A stretch of DNA of 64,000 nucleotides from Hymenolepis diminuta (lineage: Eukaryota > Platyhelminthes > Cestoda > Cyclophyllidea > Hymenolepididae). The stretch covers positions 2,534,268 to 2,598,267 of the forward strand of contig CAADRB010000019.1 of the NCBI GenBank assembly GCA_900708905.1, written 5' to 3'. Below the pieces are notes generated by a model. The model was not told the DNA's origin. It made no database searches and saw only the letters and a list, made by a program, of their open reading frames with translations. The position numbers were made by a program, and so were the translations under genes. The first letter of the stretch is position 1. Each line of letters starts with the position of its first letter. This document shows, piece by piece, positions 36,841 through 49,300 of the stretch.

Positions 36841-37024
36841 ATGACCGGGTTGGACGGGGGCACGTGATCCTACGCTAGCTCGTTCAGGCCTTTCTGCTCC
36901 TCCTCGCGGATTGGCGTCCTGCTGGTTGACCCTTCTTCAGTCGCCGTAATTGGTCCTCTCCGTGAAGTGGATTGTGATTGGTGTACGTTAAAGAAAGATA
37001 TGATTGGTTACTTCGTATTTTTAG
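36841..37024 (-). repeat. right arm of the large inverted repeat
   Basis: Inverted partner of 36425-36602. It ends about 190 bp before the UXT start codon. No target-site duplication could be made out at the outer ends. Confidence 0.8.
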
Positions 37025-37211
37025 TTTCGGTTTCACTGCCATTAATGGCGACGTTCAACGCGGTGTCTTTCTAGTTAGTCTAACTTCGCGCGTTCTTCCC
37101 TACATCTTAGAGGTAATTATTTTACCTAGATGGACTGCATAATTTCTTTTGTAAACGTAATGTTCAGTTCATAAAGACATGCCAACATTCTGTTTTATTT
37201 TTTTAGACACG

Positions 37212-37815
37212 ATGTCAGTAGAGGACGCTGCTATTACCGAGAAGATTGCTAAGATCGAAACATTCGTCAATGAGAAATTGCGCAATGATTTAAAGTACAG
37301 TTATCTCGTTTAATAATAGTCGTTTTATAGACGCGTACTCGATGCCGGTGATGCGATATATGGCGACATTTCCGGTTATCTTGAACTGCAAAACCTTCTT
37401 GAGAAGTTTTCCGAAATGGACGTGAAAAGTGAAGGCGATGCTGATAAAGAAGGCATGGAAACGATGATTAGCATGGGGCTTAATTTTTACATGAAGGCGA
37501 ATATGTAAGGAGCTTTATTCATCCCGATTAGGTTTTCATCAGTGCCTATATTTATTCACCATTTGTATTCTTTTCAGACCGTCGTTAGAAAAACTTTATG
37601 TGGATGTTGGATTAGGTTTTCATATTGAATTGACTCATAAAGAAGCTTTGGAATGCATTCGTCAACGTATAGGATTCCTAAATGGGAAAGCTGAAGTTTT
37701 CCGCAAAAAGGCATTCGAAATTCGCGCTCAAATCCGGGTTAGCCTGGAAACTCTCCGAATCCTACAAAAATTGGATGTTAAGACTAGACCTGACTATCGT
37801 GATCCTCTTCTTTAA
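37212..37815 (+). CDS. UXT: UXT, prefoldin-like alpha subunit, 3 exons, 164 aa
   Basis: Alpha-class prefoldin of the URI1/R2TP-associated prefoldin-like complex (co-chaperone for RNA polymerase and PIKK assembly); also described at centrosomes and as a transcription cofactor. Exons 37212-37294, 37331-37504 and 37578-37815; introns 36 and 73 nt, phases 2 and 2. Human UXT is 157 aa. The family pattern is clear: IETFVNEKLRNDLKRVLD (first helix), a central hairpin with MGLNFYMKANIPSLEKLYVDVGLGFHIELT, and the second helix EALECIRQRIGFL with IRVSLETLRIL. The start follows a strong acceptor (TTTTTTTAG ending 37206), with a possible donor at 37113, so the 5' UTR is probably spliced; a trans-splice here would place the leader AUG out of frame. 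Divergent from PPP1R35-like, convergent with CCDC66-like (370 nt between stops). Confidence 0.92.
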
Positions 37816-38124
37816 GGAAATTTCAGTTTTTTAGAATGTCAGAATTTCCCCCAGGCACTTTGTTTATAGATTGCAACGTCTCATACTTTGATACATGTAT
37901 CCTTGTTCTTATCGGCTTTTAAAGCTCTTCGTTTTGTACATTTGTTTATTTTCCTAAATATATTTCTCTGACGCGTACATTTGTACATTACCTTGAATTT
38001 CTCCTTTTATTAGATTAACAAAAACGGAATGAAATTATTTTGTTGCCCATCGTCGAATTTTCTTTTATCCTCTACGGGTTAACAAGAAATGACACGTCAG
38101 TATTTTAGACATAAAAGGGCGGGA

Positions 38125-38130
38125 TTTATT
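38125..38130 (-). terminator. CCDC66-like poly(A) signal
   Basis: AATAAA on the - strand, 56 nt after the stop codon (38186-38188). Confidence 0.65.
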
Positions 38131-38185
38131 TAAAAGATGTGTACATGATAATGGTAGACGGAACAACATGGTCATCTTTCTTTTT

Positions 38186-41100
38186 CTAATAATTCTGCTG
38201 CATCGATCTGAGTTCGTTTTGACGTTTTACCAGGTTCTACAAAACGTGAACATTTAGAGGAGATATTTATTCTAATTGCGGCAGGTCGATGTGTCTTACC
38301 TCTTTGATTCTGAAAACTTCACGAAGGGCCGAGTCTCGAGATACCTAGAAAAGAAAAAAGTGGTTGGAGGTGGGGAAAAGGTTACAATCGTTGCGGTACT
38401 CTCAGTTTTATCTATTTACGAGTTTCTCACCTCTTCCCTGCGTATTGCGCTTCTCTCAGATCTGTCTATACTACATTTGCACATTTCCAGACGCCTTTTT
38501 TCACCTGCTACACCCATTTACTTTACGTCCGTCTCCTCTCGAAATTGTTTTTGTTGAGCTTCGCAGAAACTTGATAAACTAGTTCTATTCTCTTTACACC
38601 ACTCTCCTTAGTTAACCTGTTGTGAGGTTTCCTTTACTATCTGAGAGTTGTGTCTTAATATTATTCTTTGCTTCTTATCTGAAGTTATATAAATCTGTGT
38701 GAAGTGGACCCTTCAGCAATCATCTTTATGGGAGACGAACCACTTTATGGAGAATCAAATTTGGTTATCTCTATTTTGATCAGTACTGTAAATTGATAAT
38801 TCCACAGTCTACTGGATTAAGTGTTTCGAAACACTCATCTCCGGCAGAATTGTGTTTAGAAGGTTCAATTGAGAAAAATTGTCTCATGCTATCTCTTGAT
38901 TAATGTTATTCTCTAACGTGTATCCGTTACTTCTAACTTCTCCGCAACGCCATTGACGTACATGTCAGTACTGTTCATTCTAACCAATATAGTAACATAT
39001 AGTCATTTAACAAACCAGATATGACCTTTACAGTTAAAATTCTACTACATTTTATTTTGGAGCATAAGACTATAATCTTTCAAATTACAGCGGAAGTCAC
39101 AAGAAACTGTTCATCTGAAGTGTTATGTTTCTACGACAAGTGATTTTAATATCAAAACAATTAAATAGGTGACCAATGTGTAGTTGAATTGATTCAATAC
39201 TAACGGACCAATAAGCGAGAAGGAGGGCGCTTAGCTGAACTTACAGCACAAACTGATAGACGATTTCAGACGAACAAAACTTGATAAGTACTAAGAAATG
39301 AGATTAGTTAATCGAGGATCAGCACAGTTAAATGGTAAAAGTTGGGGAGAATTAATCAGAAGAGAGGTCATGCACAATCTTCCCTCGAGTTATAACTTAA
39401 TCCACTTAGATTGCTTTAGATGCTAGAAAACTCTACGTTTATTAATTAAACACAATTCATACAATCTCATTTTTAGAGGGCGATTTCTTCAGAAATAAAA
39501 AGAAAGCTATACCTGAGGGCATGTAAAATCAGGATCAGCAATAGCTGATAGGAAATCAGAAGTTGGATGATTAGGAGGAAAAGAAGGAGGATGAGGAGAG
39601 GTAGAAGATATTAAAGTAGATTCCGTTCGAACCACTGTTGGTGCATCTTTCTTAATTCGATTCTGGTTTCGGACTTCAATTGAACCACTGTTTGGTCTTC
39701 CAGCTAGAATGCCAATAAAGTTAGAAATTATGAACATCGTCAAAGGTTTATGAGAACACGAGATTATTTTTTTACTCACTTGGATTAGGAATGGTATAAG
39801 TGCTTCCGAATTGCGCTTTCTTTATCTTCTCAAGATCATTTAGTCTGCTTCTTGGCTGTGACGCCGGCTGAAAAGGACATCAGCTAGAATTTAAAATCTC
39901 AGCTACTGAAATATAGTTGAATAGCATTCATCATGCGCACCCGATTAGTCGGACAGAGTATCCGACTAACACTACGTGAAGAGTGTTGAGTGTTACTCTG
40001 CTGCTGTTTTCTGCTGTTTACAGCTGCTTTGCCAACGATTATCTCTTGAGCTTCCAATTCGGCTTTTCTATGGCGTTGGGCAAGTTTGATTTCTTGCTCT
40101 TCATTAAGACGACGTTCGCGTTCAATTTCAAGTCGAACTGCTTTTTCTGCAGCGGCATCAGCTTTAGCTTCTGCCTCACGCTCCTTCTGACGTCTCTCCT
40201 CACGTTCCCGCATCTGTTCAGCATAAGCCTCCTTCACAGATAATTAAAATAACACATGCTAATAGTATTTTGTAAGGAGACTACAATCAATATCGGATCA
40301 GAATTGCATGGTTAATATCTGAACCTACTTATCAATCTCATTAAGGTCAATTTCGATTTCATATGTATCCTCTATTGTATTAATGTTTGATTCGTAGAGA
40401 ACTAGATAGTCGCTTCGTGGAGCTAAAATAAAGATTGGTCCTCTTGCATTGGTTTTAAATGCGTTCATTCTGCTGCTTAAGACATCCTTGCCATTAGGAG
40501 AGAAATGGCATATCAGTACAAAAAACAGCGTTTTATAAGTCTTCAATCTTTATCTCTAACACCATAAATCCCTATCTCAAGGGAATTCGGACGAAAACGG
40601 TGAAGTGCGAAGGTGCCAACTGCATGCGAGTGTTTGCCGAAAAGAAAGCGATGCTTTTGCCCTGTTTTCTGCTCAATGATTTACAAGGATTTCCAATGTC
40701 CAATTTCCAGTTGTTTTAAAATGATTAGAACGACGCATCTCATCCTTGGTGTTGATATTGGATTCATTACGAGCTTTTCAAAAGATCGTTTAAAAGGGCG
40801 GCAACATATAATCTTGATAAGAAATAAACAAAGCTCATAGCTACAGTGTTTACACTTTTTCCTAGGAATGGATGACTGCCGCAGTTTATCCATGAGTCGA
40901 ACACGATCCTTAGGAAGACGCTGGCACAAATCATTCCAGACAGCTGATAATTATTTGGAGCTAAAATTACCATCAGTCCAGTGGTATTTTGATGTCCCAA
41001 TAACAAAAAGCATAAGAAGGCAAACTGTGTTTTCATACAATGTCTTTGTTTGATTAATAAAATGTCTTGGGTTAATTGCATTCTGGCCTAACCTTATCTC

Positions 41101-44100
41101 TATCTGTAGCCTAACGACATTCAGTGGAAAGATATATCATAGCGACAGATTTCCTAGCATTTCGGTAGCATAGAAGAGATATACTTTGCAAAAGCTCTTC
41201 GAGCCAAGAAGAGAAAAATTGACTATCCCGATTCTCATGGACCAAATCTCCCTTCCTTTTCCCAAAACTATTTCTTCTCCGTTGTTGTTATGCATCCGCT
41301 TGTCCGATTATTATACTATATACTATCCTTATTAATAAACGAACACATACTTCTATAAACTAGCTGCATATTATAGAATGCTACCTTTAATTCCTGTTGT
41401 TGCTGTCGTTTGGTAGCCGAGTCCGATTCTTGTCGTCCCATTAAGTCAGCTAGACCACGCCCCCTGCCATAACCAGTTGATTTGACCTCAACATAAGCAG
41501 ATCTAGTCAAAGAGGAATCAATTTCTTGACCGCCTCGAGATGGAGCAGAATCCAATGCCAGATTTTTGAGGCGTTCACGTTCTCGTGCAATACGCCGCTC
41601 CTCAATCTGCTGGTCAAGGTCGGCTAGCCATTGCCGTCTCTTTTGCTCCTAACAACGGGCAAGACACACAATGGTACTTGAGAGGAATGTGCAAAATTTC
41701 AAAAGGATTATATCTACTTGGAAATCTTCTAATATTCACTGAATTACATAATCATTCATTTACTCAATTTAAATAAAAAGTCATATCCGAGACACAATTT
41801 GAATATGGGTTATGGTTTTCAAAACAAGATTTATTGAGGGGAGCAGAAAGGCAAATTGGGAGAGGTGAAACCCAAATTTTTACAGATCTCTAGTTGCAGT
41901 TGGGCCTCCTTGCCCTTAAAGACCCTACTCCTTGAAAATTTGAGGACGTTCGATGAAAGTGGGTGAAATTTGTAGTGGACGCCTATTTTCAAGGACAGAA
42001 GTTTAAATTCGTCTGATTGCATAAGAAAGCGCAAACAATTTTGACAAGGAAAAATAAACTTTCAAAATAAAGTTTACTGAAGGGAATAATTAAATTTAGA
42101 GATTTTGAACCTAAAATCAAAGACTTGCATGTATCCGGAATTGTGATTGCTCTTAATAACCTTCATGCATAGAGAAATTTGAAAACATTTTACCTGCTCA
42201 GTGTCTGTTTGAAAAAGCGATTGGATGATAATAGTTTTCAAAAGCATCTATTTGAATGCACATAATCCAAGAATACTTGCTCTGGTAACTGAAGAAAGAA
42301 CAAATCTGACTAAATTAGTTGACGACTCAACTTTTGTCTATAGAGTTTGAAAACTAGTCATTTTATAAACTTAACAAATTCGAAATACACAAATTTCTGA
42401 TCTAAAAGATGAATATGAAGGGACCAAATTTCTTGTCAAAATGAATCATTAATCATTTTTGATTCTTTGTTCAAAGTAGTATCCTTCGCAAGTTAACACG
42501 CAGAAAAGTGTAAAGTTACCTTATTTGAGCGTGTATGCATTATATAGTTTTAAGCAAAGATAAATTGAAATATCAGCGGATAAATGATTATTTACGCTCA
42601 TGCTCTCAGGTAAAGTAAATTTTATTTTTGTATGTGTAGTATTAATATGCTCTATTAAAAGGATTTTTACTTATTTGATCTGCTTTTTCCCGGTTGTAAG
42701 AAAATACAAATCAAGGCAACATGACCAATCATGCCAATTAAATCTCATGATCAACAAGCTCCGAATACTGTGAACAGTGAATTTCAATATCACGATAATA
42801 TATAGCGAACTATATTCCTTACGAAAAAATGGATAACTCAATGTTTGCTGAATTCAAGTAAAGTAGGATTTTTGATGCTCTGACTTCATTCCTTACCCCT
42901 AATTATCCCTCTCTTGTTTCCTATTTTATTGGACTCATTTGTTGTTCCCTTTATTTAGAAACTTCCCGATGATCAAAACTTTTTTGGATAACCACTTGCA
43001 ATAAAAATTCATTGTATCTTGAGGTTTCCTTAATGATATTTTACATTAGTGCAAGTATTCATTGCTAGGAAAGTGGGGAAACCTTGAAGTTAGGATGTTA
43101 GAAGAAATGATAATTATTTACCCCCGTTCCCAATATTTCTTCTATGAACAAAAATGTATTTTCTTTCTTTATTTNNNNNNNNNNNNNNNNNNNNNNNNNN
43201 NNNNNNNNNNNNNNNNNNNNNNNNNNNNNNNNNNNNNNNNNNNNNNNNNNNNNNNNNNNNNNNNNNNNNNNNNNNNNNNNNNNNNNNNNNNNNNNNNNNN
43301 NNNNNNNNNNNNNNNNNNNNNNNNNNNNNNNNNNNNNNNNNNNNNNNNNNNTGTTGGCTCTGCTAGATTACTATCCGAACTCCTAGTTGGTTACGTTATA
43401 GCATAGGAACTAGGTAAAAGCAGAACTAAAGCACGTTGATCAATGAGTTACTTTTCTACCTTATTAAATTTTAAGAAATCGGGACTTCTGGGGGAAATAA
43501 AATACTTGAAATTAATGCTGAGATGCAATCTTATAGGTTTTGAGATTTCACAAGAAAATAGAAAGAGAAAAAATCGATTATTAACCAATTAATTAATTCA
43601 ATCAACTAGATACTTGCCATAAGAACTGCAGATTGGATATCAACGCTGATATCTTGAATAAAAACTAGTTAAACTACCAGTTAACTAGTCGTAATCTTAG
43701 AAAAGCACGAAACATATAGAGTATCAAATATGGAACAAGAAAGATTATTCGTCAAGATCTCAAAAATGATCTTTATTTCCTTGACTATTTAAAAAAATTT
43801 GCTTTTCTAATCGTGTAATTATTAATGATTGGAGCGAATGAACCTGCATCCTTTAATATAATTATCAAGATTTAACGAAATATAGCATTTTAGTAGTTTA
43901 TTCTCAAAATGGAGTGCAGCAGATCTCCAAGTTACCCTCAATTCAGCTTCAGCTAGCGGATCCTCACCCACCGGAAGTCCTGCGAGGTAATTGCACCGCT
44001 TGTACTGATAATGATTCTTTGCAGGAGGAGCTGGGTTTTGCGCCTTGTCATGATGTATCACATCTTCAGCCATTGTCGGATAATAAACTGTTGAGAAGGC

Positions 44101-46239
44101 TCGACCTTTACTTGGACGCGCAAGTTCCTCTAGAATTATTTGCAATATAACGATAAGGAGATGAATAATGGGAATGGGTTAACCAGATGATAATTCGACC
44201 GATTATTGCATAAGAATGTAAAATGAAGTTATTTTCATACAAACATAAAACGAATAATTTCTTGATACCATACTAAATGTTGGGATTTTGCCGTTACTCT
44301 TTTTTCAGATGCTTTCCCATCCGTAAAACTTGTAAGTTTTTGCGTGTTACCGTTGACAATAACAATGTAGAAGAATCTAAACATGAGAAGATAGTAGAAT
44401 AATCCAAATCAGAAATGAATAGAAGATTGAATATAAGCTTAAAGTAAAATTCATAGCATCAGAGATCTTACTTTGGTGCAACTTTGTCTACTTTTTGATT
44501 ATTAGATACTGTTCATTACATTAAAATCCAATTTCCGAAATCTAAAACCAAGCATTTCTCCTTTAGGTCTTTGAGAAATAGTCTATATCCGTAGAGCTAA
44601 AAGCTGATTGGTCAATTTAGAGGTCTGCGAATGAACCAACCATCAGAAAGTCTATTTTACATGGGATAATATGATTTATGCAAAAGTGAACGGAACATCA
44701 TTAGCAATCTTTAAAAGTTTCAGGGAAGGGAGTTATTTGAAAAGATGGGAAGCGAATTCAGCCGGCTGGAGAACTGAGAAAATGGAAATTTTTATGAAAA
44801 TAGAGTATATCTGCTGTAAAGTTCAAATACTTATTGTAATTTCAATAAACAACACCTGATTCACTGATAATTCTCAATCCTTTACTTTAAGAGGAGAATT
44901 CATTCTTATATTACTCAGGTCAAAGTCAGTTTTCCCAGATTAATAGAACTTCGGTCATTGAGTATCTACAGATTGATATCAAGCTTAGTAAACATTTTAA
45001 AATTCAAGAAACTCTAATCTTCAATAATAAATTTATAAATTATTTCTGTTAAATCAAAGACGATTTTTTTCAAATAACAAAAGGAATCTGCGTTTCAATA
45101 ATAGAAGATCTCAACATGAAAGCTGCTTAATTATAAGGGTGATATAAAAGAAGCAGTAGACATAACCTACCAATGTAACCTTTACTCTAGGCTTAAACCC
45201 GTCAGAGAATATGGAGACCGGATATCCCCAAACTTAAATAGTAAGAAAAGAACAATGGTTTACAATAGCTATTTAGAATACACCCAAAAGGAGAGTTGTC
45301 ATTGGGCGGAATCTGCGTCCAATCATTAAAAGAACAATTCAAACCTAAGTAAGTATATTTAAATAGCATCAGCGCCCATTACTTCAAGCATCACAATAAT
45401 TGAATTGGCTGTAGATAATGTATGAAAGCAAATTCTTTTGAGTCAAGACAAATACCTAGTCATGAAATATAAATTTCAAAAATTCAAACTGACCATTTTC
45501 CTGCACCCATTGTAGCCGTTTTCTTTCTAGTAAAGTCAAAGGTCGATTAGATGAATCAACTATTTGTGTGAATTTTGGATGTTCTCTACTCTCTTCTGAA
45601 AAGTTGGCTTCGTTTTTATTAAAATTTTCAGTTGACTGTGACTCAACAGATGTACATATGGCAGAGTCAACCGAATTTGCATTAAATTCTGCAAAGAAAT
45701 GTTAAAACTCGCATAAAAATGAGAGAAAAGAAAAAATAAAAGCACTAGATACAAATTTACGTTTCAAGCATTGGCTTGTAACGAAATAAAACGAAGAAAT
45801 CAAATCCACAAGTTGTGAATCAGTAAGTTTATCTTTATTAAGCTCGATGAGTTTATCAAGAGCTTCTTTAATGATTTCATTTGTAAGTGAAGAATTATCA
45901 AATGAGTTTAAAATACCATTTTCATAATCAACCTCCTGAATATTTTGGAAGATCGATCGCTGTGGAGGCTTAGAAGTCTGTGCTTTGACGTGGGTGAACT
46001 GTGCCTGAAATACAATAAAAGAGTATTAATTATTCATGTGATAATGTATTCATTTTGTTTTATGAAATCTATACTTGTTCATTCCTGCCTAAAATCTGAG
46101 CCAATTTGTGTTGTGAAACATGACCCGCATTTGACGAACTAATATTTGCATTTGTAACGTTAATTTTCCTATTATTAAGTCCCTCCTTGCGAGCCCAATT
46201 TTCAAATTCGGTGCGCATTTTAGCTGATCCCAAACTCAT
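38186..46239 (-). CDS. CCDC66: CCDC66-like coiled-coil protein of centriolar satellites/cilia, 10 exons, 575 aa
   Basis: In vertebrates CCDC66 binds microtubules, sits at centriolar satellites and the axoneme, and supports ciliogenesis. Exons 46239-46075, 46004-45761, 45688-45494, 44129-43936, 41648-41385, 40231-39941, 39867-39780, 39703-39513, 38344-38300 and 38236-38186; all phases agree. The most family-like part is EQKRRQWLADLDQQIEERR (from residue 267), a spacer, then GLADLMGRQESDSATKRQQQ and a long charged coiled coil (about 340-430, EAYAEQMREREERRQKE). This mirrors the order in human CCDC66. The N-terminus has a conserved-looking LTLLERKRLQWVQENE. The C-terminal end is another short helix (LREVFRIKENLVKRQNELR). 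Shorter than human (about 950 aa). The acceptor of exon 6 has a weak pyrimidine tract, and the exon 6 donor is gtgcgc. Exon 4 was found only through phase matching. An assembly gap lies in intron 4. Confidence 0.75.
40325..40546 (-). other. coding-like block inside CCDC66-like intron 5
   Basis: A - strand open frame with coding-like composition (contains GPIFILAPRSDYLVLYES and ends EIEIDLNEIDK before TAG). It does not fit between exons 5 and 6, which join without it. It may be a fragment of a retrocopied or nested gene. No homologue recognised. Confidence 0.35.
40865..40955 (-). other. second coding-like block inside CCDC66-like intron 5
   Basis: After an acceptor-like TTATCAG, one - frame reads VWNDLCQRLPKDRVRLMDKL, then a GTGTAA donor-like site. 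Together with 40325-40546 it could belong to one nested or retroposed gene on the same strand. The stretch between them holds stops in every frame. Confidence 0.28.
41818..42290 (-). repeat. diverged tandem duplication, unit about 240 bp
   Basis: Blocks recur in order: TTCAAAA(C/T)AA then TTTA(T/C)TGA, GA-TTTGAAAA/GAAATTTGAAAA and TTGCATAAGAAAGCG-like segments, one unit at 41818-42055, the next at 42056-42290. By eye only. In CCDC66-like intron 4. Confidence 0.35.
43175..43351. other. assembly gap (177 N)
   Basis: Run of N within CCDC66-like intron 4. Because exon 4 and exon 5 join in phase without it, a missing exon is possible but not required. Confidence 0.99.
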
Positions 46240-46264
46240 CCACTTAAGTCACACTCTCGGTATT

Positions 46265-46351
46265 ATGGAATTGCCGCCAAAGCTACACATTCTACTATTG
46301 GTTCGTTTACTGTGTGTGCGTTTGTGTTTCTATGGCAATGGGATATATGGA
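46265..46351 (+). CDS. doubtful first exon of a + strand gene
   Basis: ATG followed by 29 codons (MELPPKLHILLLVRLLCVRL...) and a good donor, GGA|GTAAGT. The hydrophobic leucine run could be a signal peptide or a first membrane segment. No following exon was found to the right. Its ATG is only 25 nt from the divergent CCDC66-like start, and the X-box lies inside it, so non-coding promoter DNA is the more likely reading. Confidence 0.2.
46326..46339 (-). promoter_or_regulatory. X-box (RFX site) upstream of CCDC66-like gene
   Basis: The - strand reads ATTGCCATAGAAAC, an exact match to the X-box consensus RYYNYYATRRNRAC. It is 87 bp upstream of the CCDC66-like start codon, in the range typical of ciliary genes controlled by RFX factors. 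Confidence 0.6.
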
Positions 46352-49300
46352 GTAAGTAATGAATTTGTTATTATATAGATAAAAGATTATTAGAACAAAG
46401 TTTTATCTCTTACATTTTTAAATATGTAGAAAATAAATGTTTATTTCCCAACTTGATTCTCGGTCGATACCTATTTTGATTAAAAAATATCAAGTAGTCT
46501 TTGTCAAATTTAGCGATTCCACTGCGAAATAACGTGTATTTAAATATGATGACATATTAAATATACTTCTTCCTGTTTTTATTAAATATCGTTTGGTACA
46601 GTTTTTATTCGTAATCAAAAAACTTTCACTAATTACCTGTGCTATGGAGTATCTAGGTAGATATAAGTAATATATCGTTTTATCACATTTTTGGGGTCAA
46701 AAGAGATTTCCGTTAGCATTACAATTGTTCAGGAATTATTTTATTATTTTATAAACTCCTCCACAAGAATCCCGGGTTTTCTGACAAGTTACAAAATAAT
46801 ATCGAATTAGCTATATCGAAGCTGGTCGGTAAGCAAGTAAATTCACATTGCTTAAACCGCATTGAACGCTTTTCTAACTTACTGTTTTTAGTTCGCTGTA
46901 GTTTTGAACAGCGTATTGGTCGATATCTTCGTAAATTTGCCTAGTGATATTATGTATTATATAAAATATTCAAAATTCATCAGTATGGTATATTTAAAAA
47001 TGTTAATGCAATTTGGCCCGTTGGCACAAATAAGATAAGTCACACATATCTCTAGCACAGTTCGATAAAGCTACTTCTGTTTCTTCATGGCGATATTAAG
47101 TTAATATATTTCTTCTTGCAACGTTGGTCATTTATATTCATTCCCCAATGCCAGTTTTGCGGATTTCTACATTCCCACTAAGATCGCCTGGGTAAGGTGA
47201 TTTTGCCAACGTTTTATCTGTCTGAATCGCTGGGTGTTTACCGGCATCTGTTATTCCCAGCATAATCAAAAATTGAAAAGTTTTTAAATATTTTTTTCAT
47301 TGAAATTTGGGGAGAATTTTTTGGCGGACTTGAGCACTATTAAACCAAAACTACAGTATGTTAAAATTAAGTCGATGCAATTTAATCCTATTTTTTATAA
47401 AGATATCATAGCTCACCTGATAACTTAGGTAATATTGTAACCTGGCAAATTAGAGGTTCTGGTAGAAATCTCACAAAACAAACCACTCTAGAAACCCAGT
47501 AAAAAACTCAATAATATAGTAACCTAACACAGAAGTCAATAACCCACAGCAGAGTACAAGGCATGTGATGGTAAACACGTGCGTACAAAAGAGATTTGAT
47601 CTCAAGTTGTTTCGGCTTAAACAAATAGGCATAATTACAAAGTATCCTTTATCAGAGGGGAATTAGGAAGAAAATTACACTTTTATTTATAGAAAAAATA
47701 TTGGAAGCGGGGGAAAATAATTTTTTCTTCTAATACGTAACAGCCCCTACGTAAAAGGCAGTGATTGCGATCTGTATGCTGTTTTCACTCACTCTGTACA
47801 GGCATTTCTAATTAATCTTTTAGTTTCTCTCTTTCCCATTCCCAGTTGGTGTTCATTATTCCACTACAAGGCCAAATTTACAATTTTTTCCCAAGAAAAG
47901 CATATAACACAGAAAGTAACAAAGTTATTCATTATAAATTAAAGGAAGAAGATAAGGTAGAATTAAATTTAATTAAGTATAAATTGAGTAGTCTTACAAA
48001 ATGCCGTATATTTTTAACTTTCATTTTTAACTTTTATTTATTAAGCGGGTATATCCCACCGCTTCATGCTCCTGTTTTCCAATGCGCCAATTTCAACTTA
48101 TTGGTCATTTCATTAATTTGGACGGTCGGTCAACGATTCTGATATATTTTCCTTCTAATGAAAAAGATTCTGGCATGGTAATAAGGACTACTGTGATAGG
48201 TACTCTAAATATTCTGCGATTTTTATTTGACCGCTAAAACTGTTTTAATATGTATTTATTAATGGTGAAATGTTAAGAGTCTAATAAGTTAAGTTCCCTC
48301 ACTGCACGCTATCGTTACTGTATTATTTTCCATTCAAAGTACTTTTTATCCCTTCCTTTGACTACACCGAGCGAACTTAACCAGTTTCGAAGAAGAGCTA
48401 CTCTAAAATGTAAAACCCAATATTCATCGACTGAGTGCGCAAATCCACAGTCTATTTTTTTATGTAAAATGACCGTTATTTTATTGAATCTGCTTAATTA
48501 GTCTATATTTCTTAATCTTGCTTACTAATGCCTGAAAAGTAATTCTATCTGATTATTTCCTTTCGATTTTGATTATTACTATTTGATTTAGATGGTAAAG
48601 TGTATGACAATAAATGAAACTGACGTAATTTAAAAGTGAATTTAATCAAACATTGATGGACCCACTTTAAGTTTATGTTAATTAACTACTGAAATTCATG
48701 TGAGCTTTAAAGGCAGATCAGGGACATTAAATAAAAAATATTCAAATACTGTTAAAGGCTCATTAGAATTAATCTAAGAGATTTAAAATTCCGAAAAAAA
48801 ACATAGTTTAAATCAACAATAAATTTGTCACTTTCATCTGAATCCATTTCATTTTGCTATGAGTGGTAAGAGTCACAAATGATGATCATACGAAGCGAAG
48901 AGTTATTTGCCCTTTTAGGCCACCCAAAATGTGTAATTCTCCTTTCACCTCATAACATTTTGATGAAAAGAAATGAACGTTTCTTGAGATGATGAATCTA
49001 CCTCACGCGAAGGAAATAAATCTCAACATTTTGGCTCATAGAGTTTGAATATTCATTTCACAATAATTTGAATAAATTTCCGGAGTTATTTTTTCTTAAC
49101 ATTTATAAAGGTTTCATGAATTTCAAAAGACTAAAACTTGCTAAAAATGCAAAACGTTTTAATTGCTTGGCTGTTAGATTCATATGCTCTTGCGACGTTT
49201 AAGGAAGGCATATAATGTTGCGTATTACTATTATTCACCAAAATATGAAATTTCTAATTAAATTTGCGATAAAAAGGAATTCTAACTTTCTTCGCTCGTC

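Noticed and set aside
47846..48142. 98-codon + strand ORF after an acceptor-like CCCATTCCCAG
   Set aside because: Composition is AT-driven, no motif is recognised and no phased partner exon exists, although it could be reconsidered if RNA-seq supports the exon at 46265.
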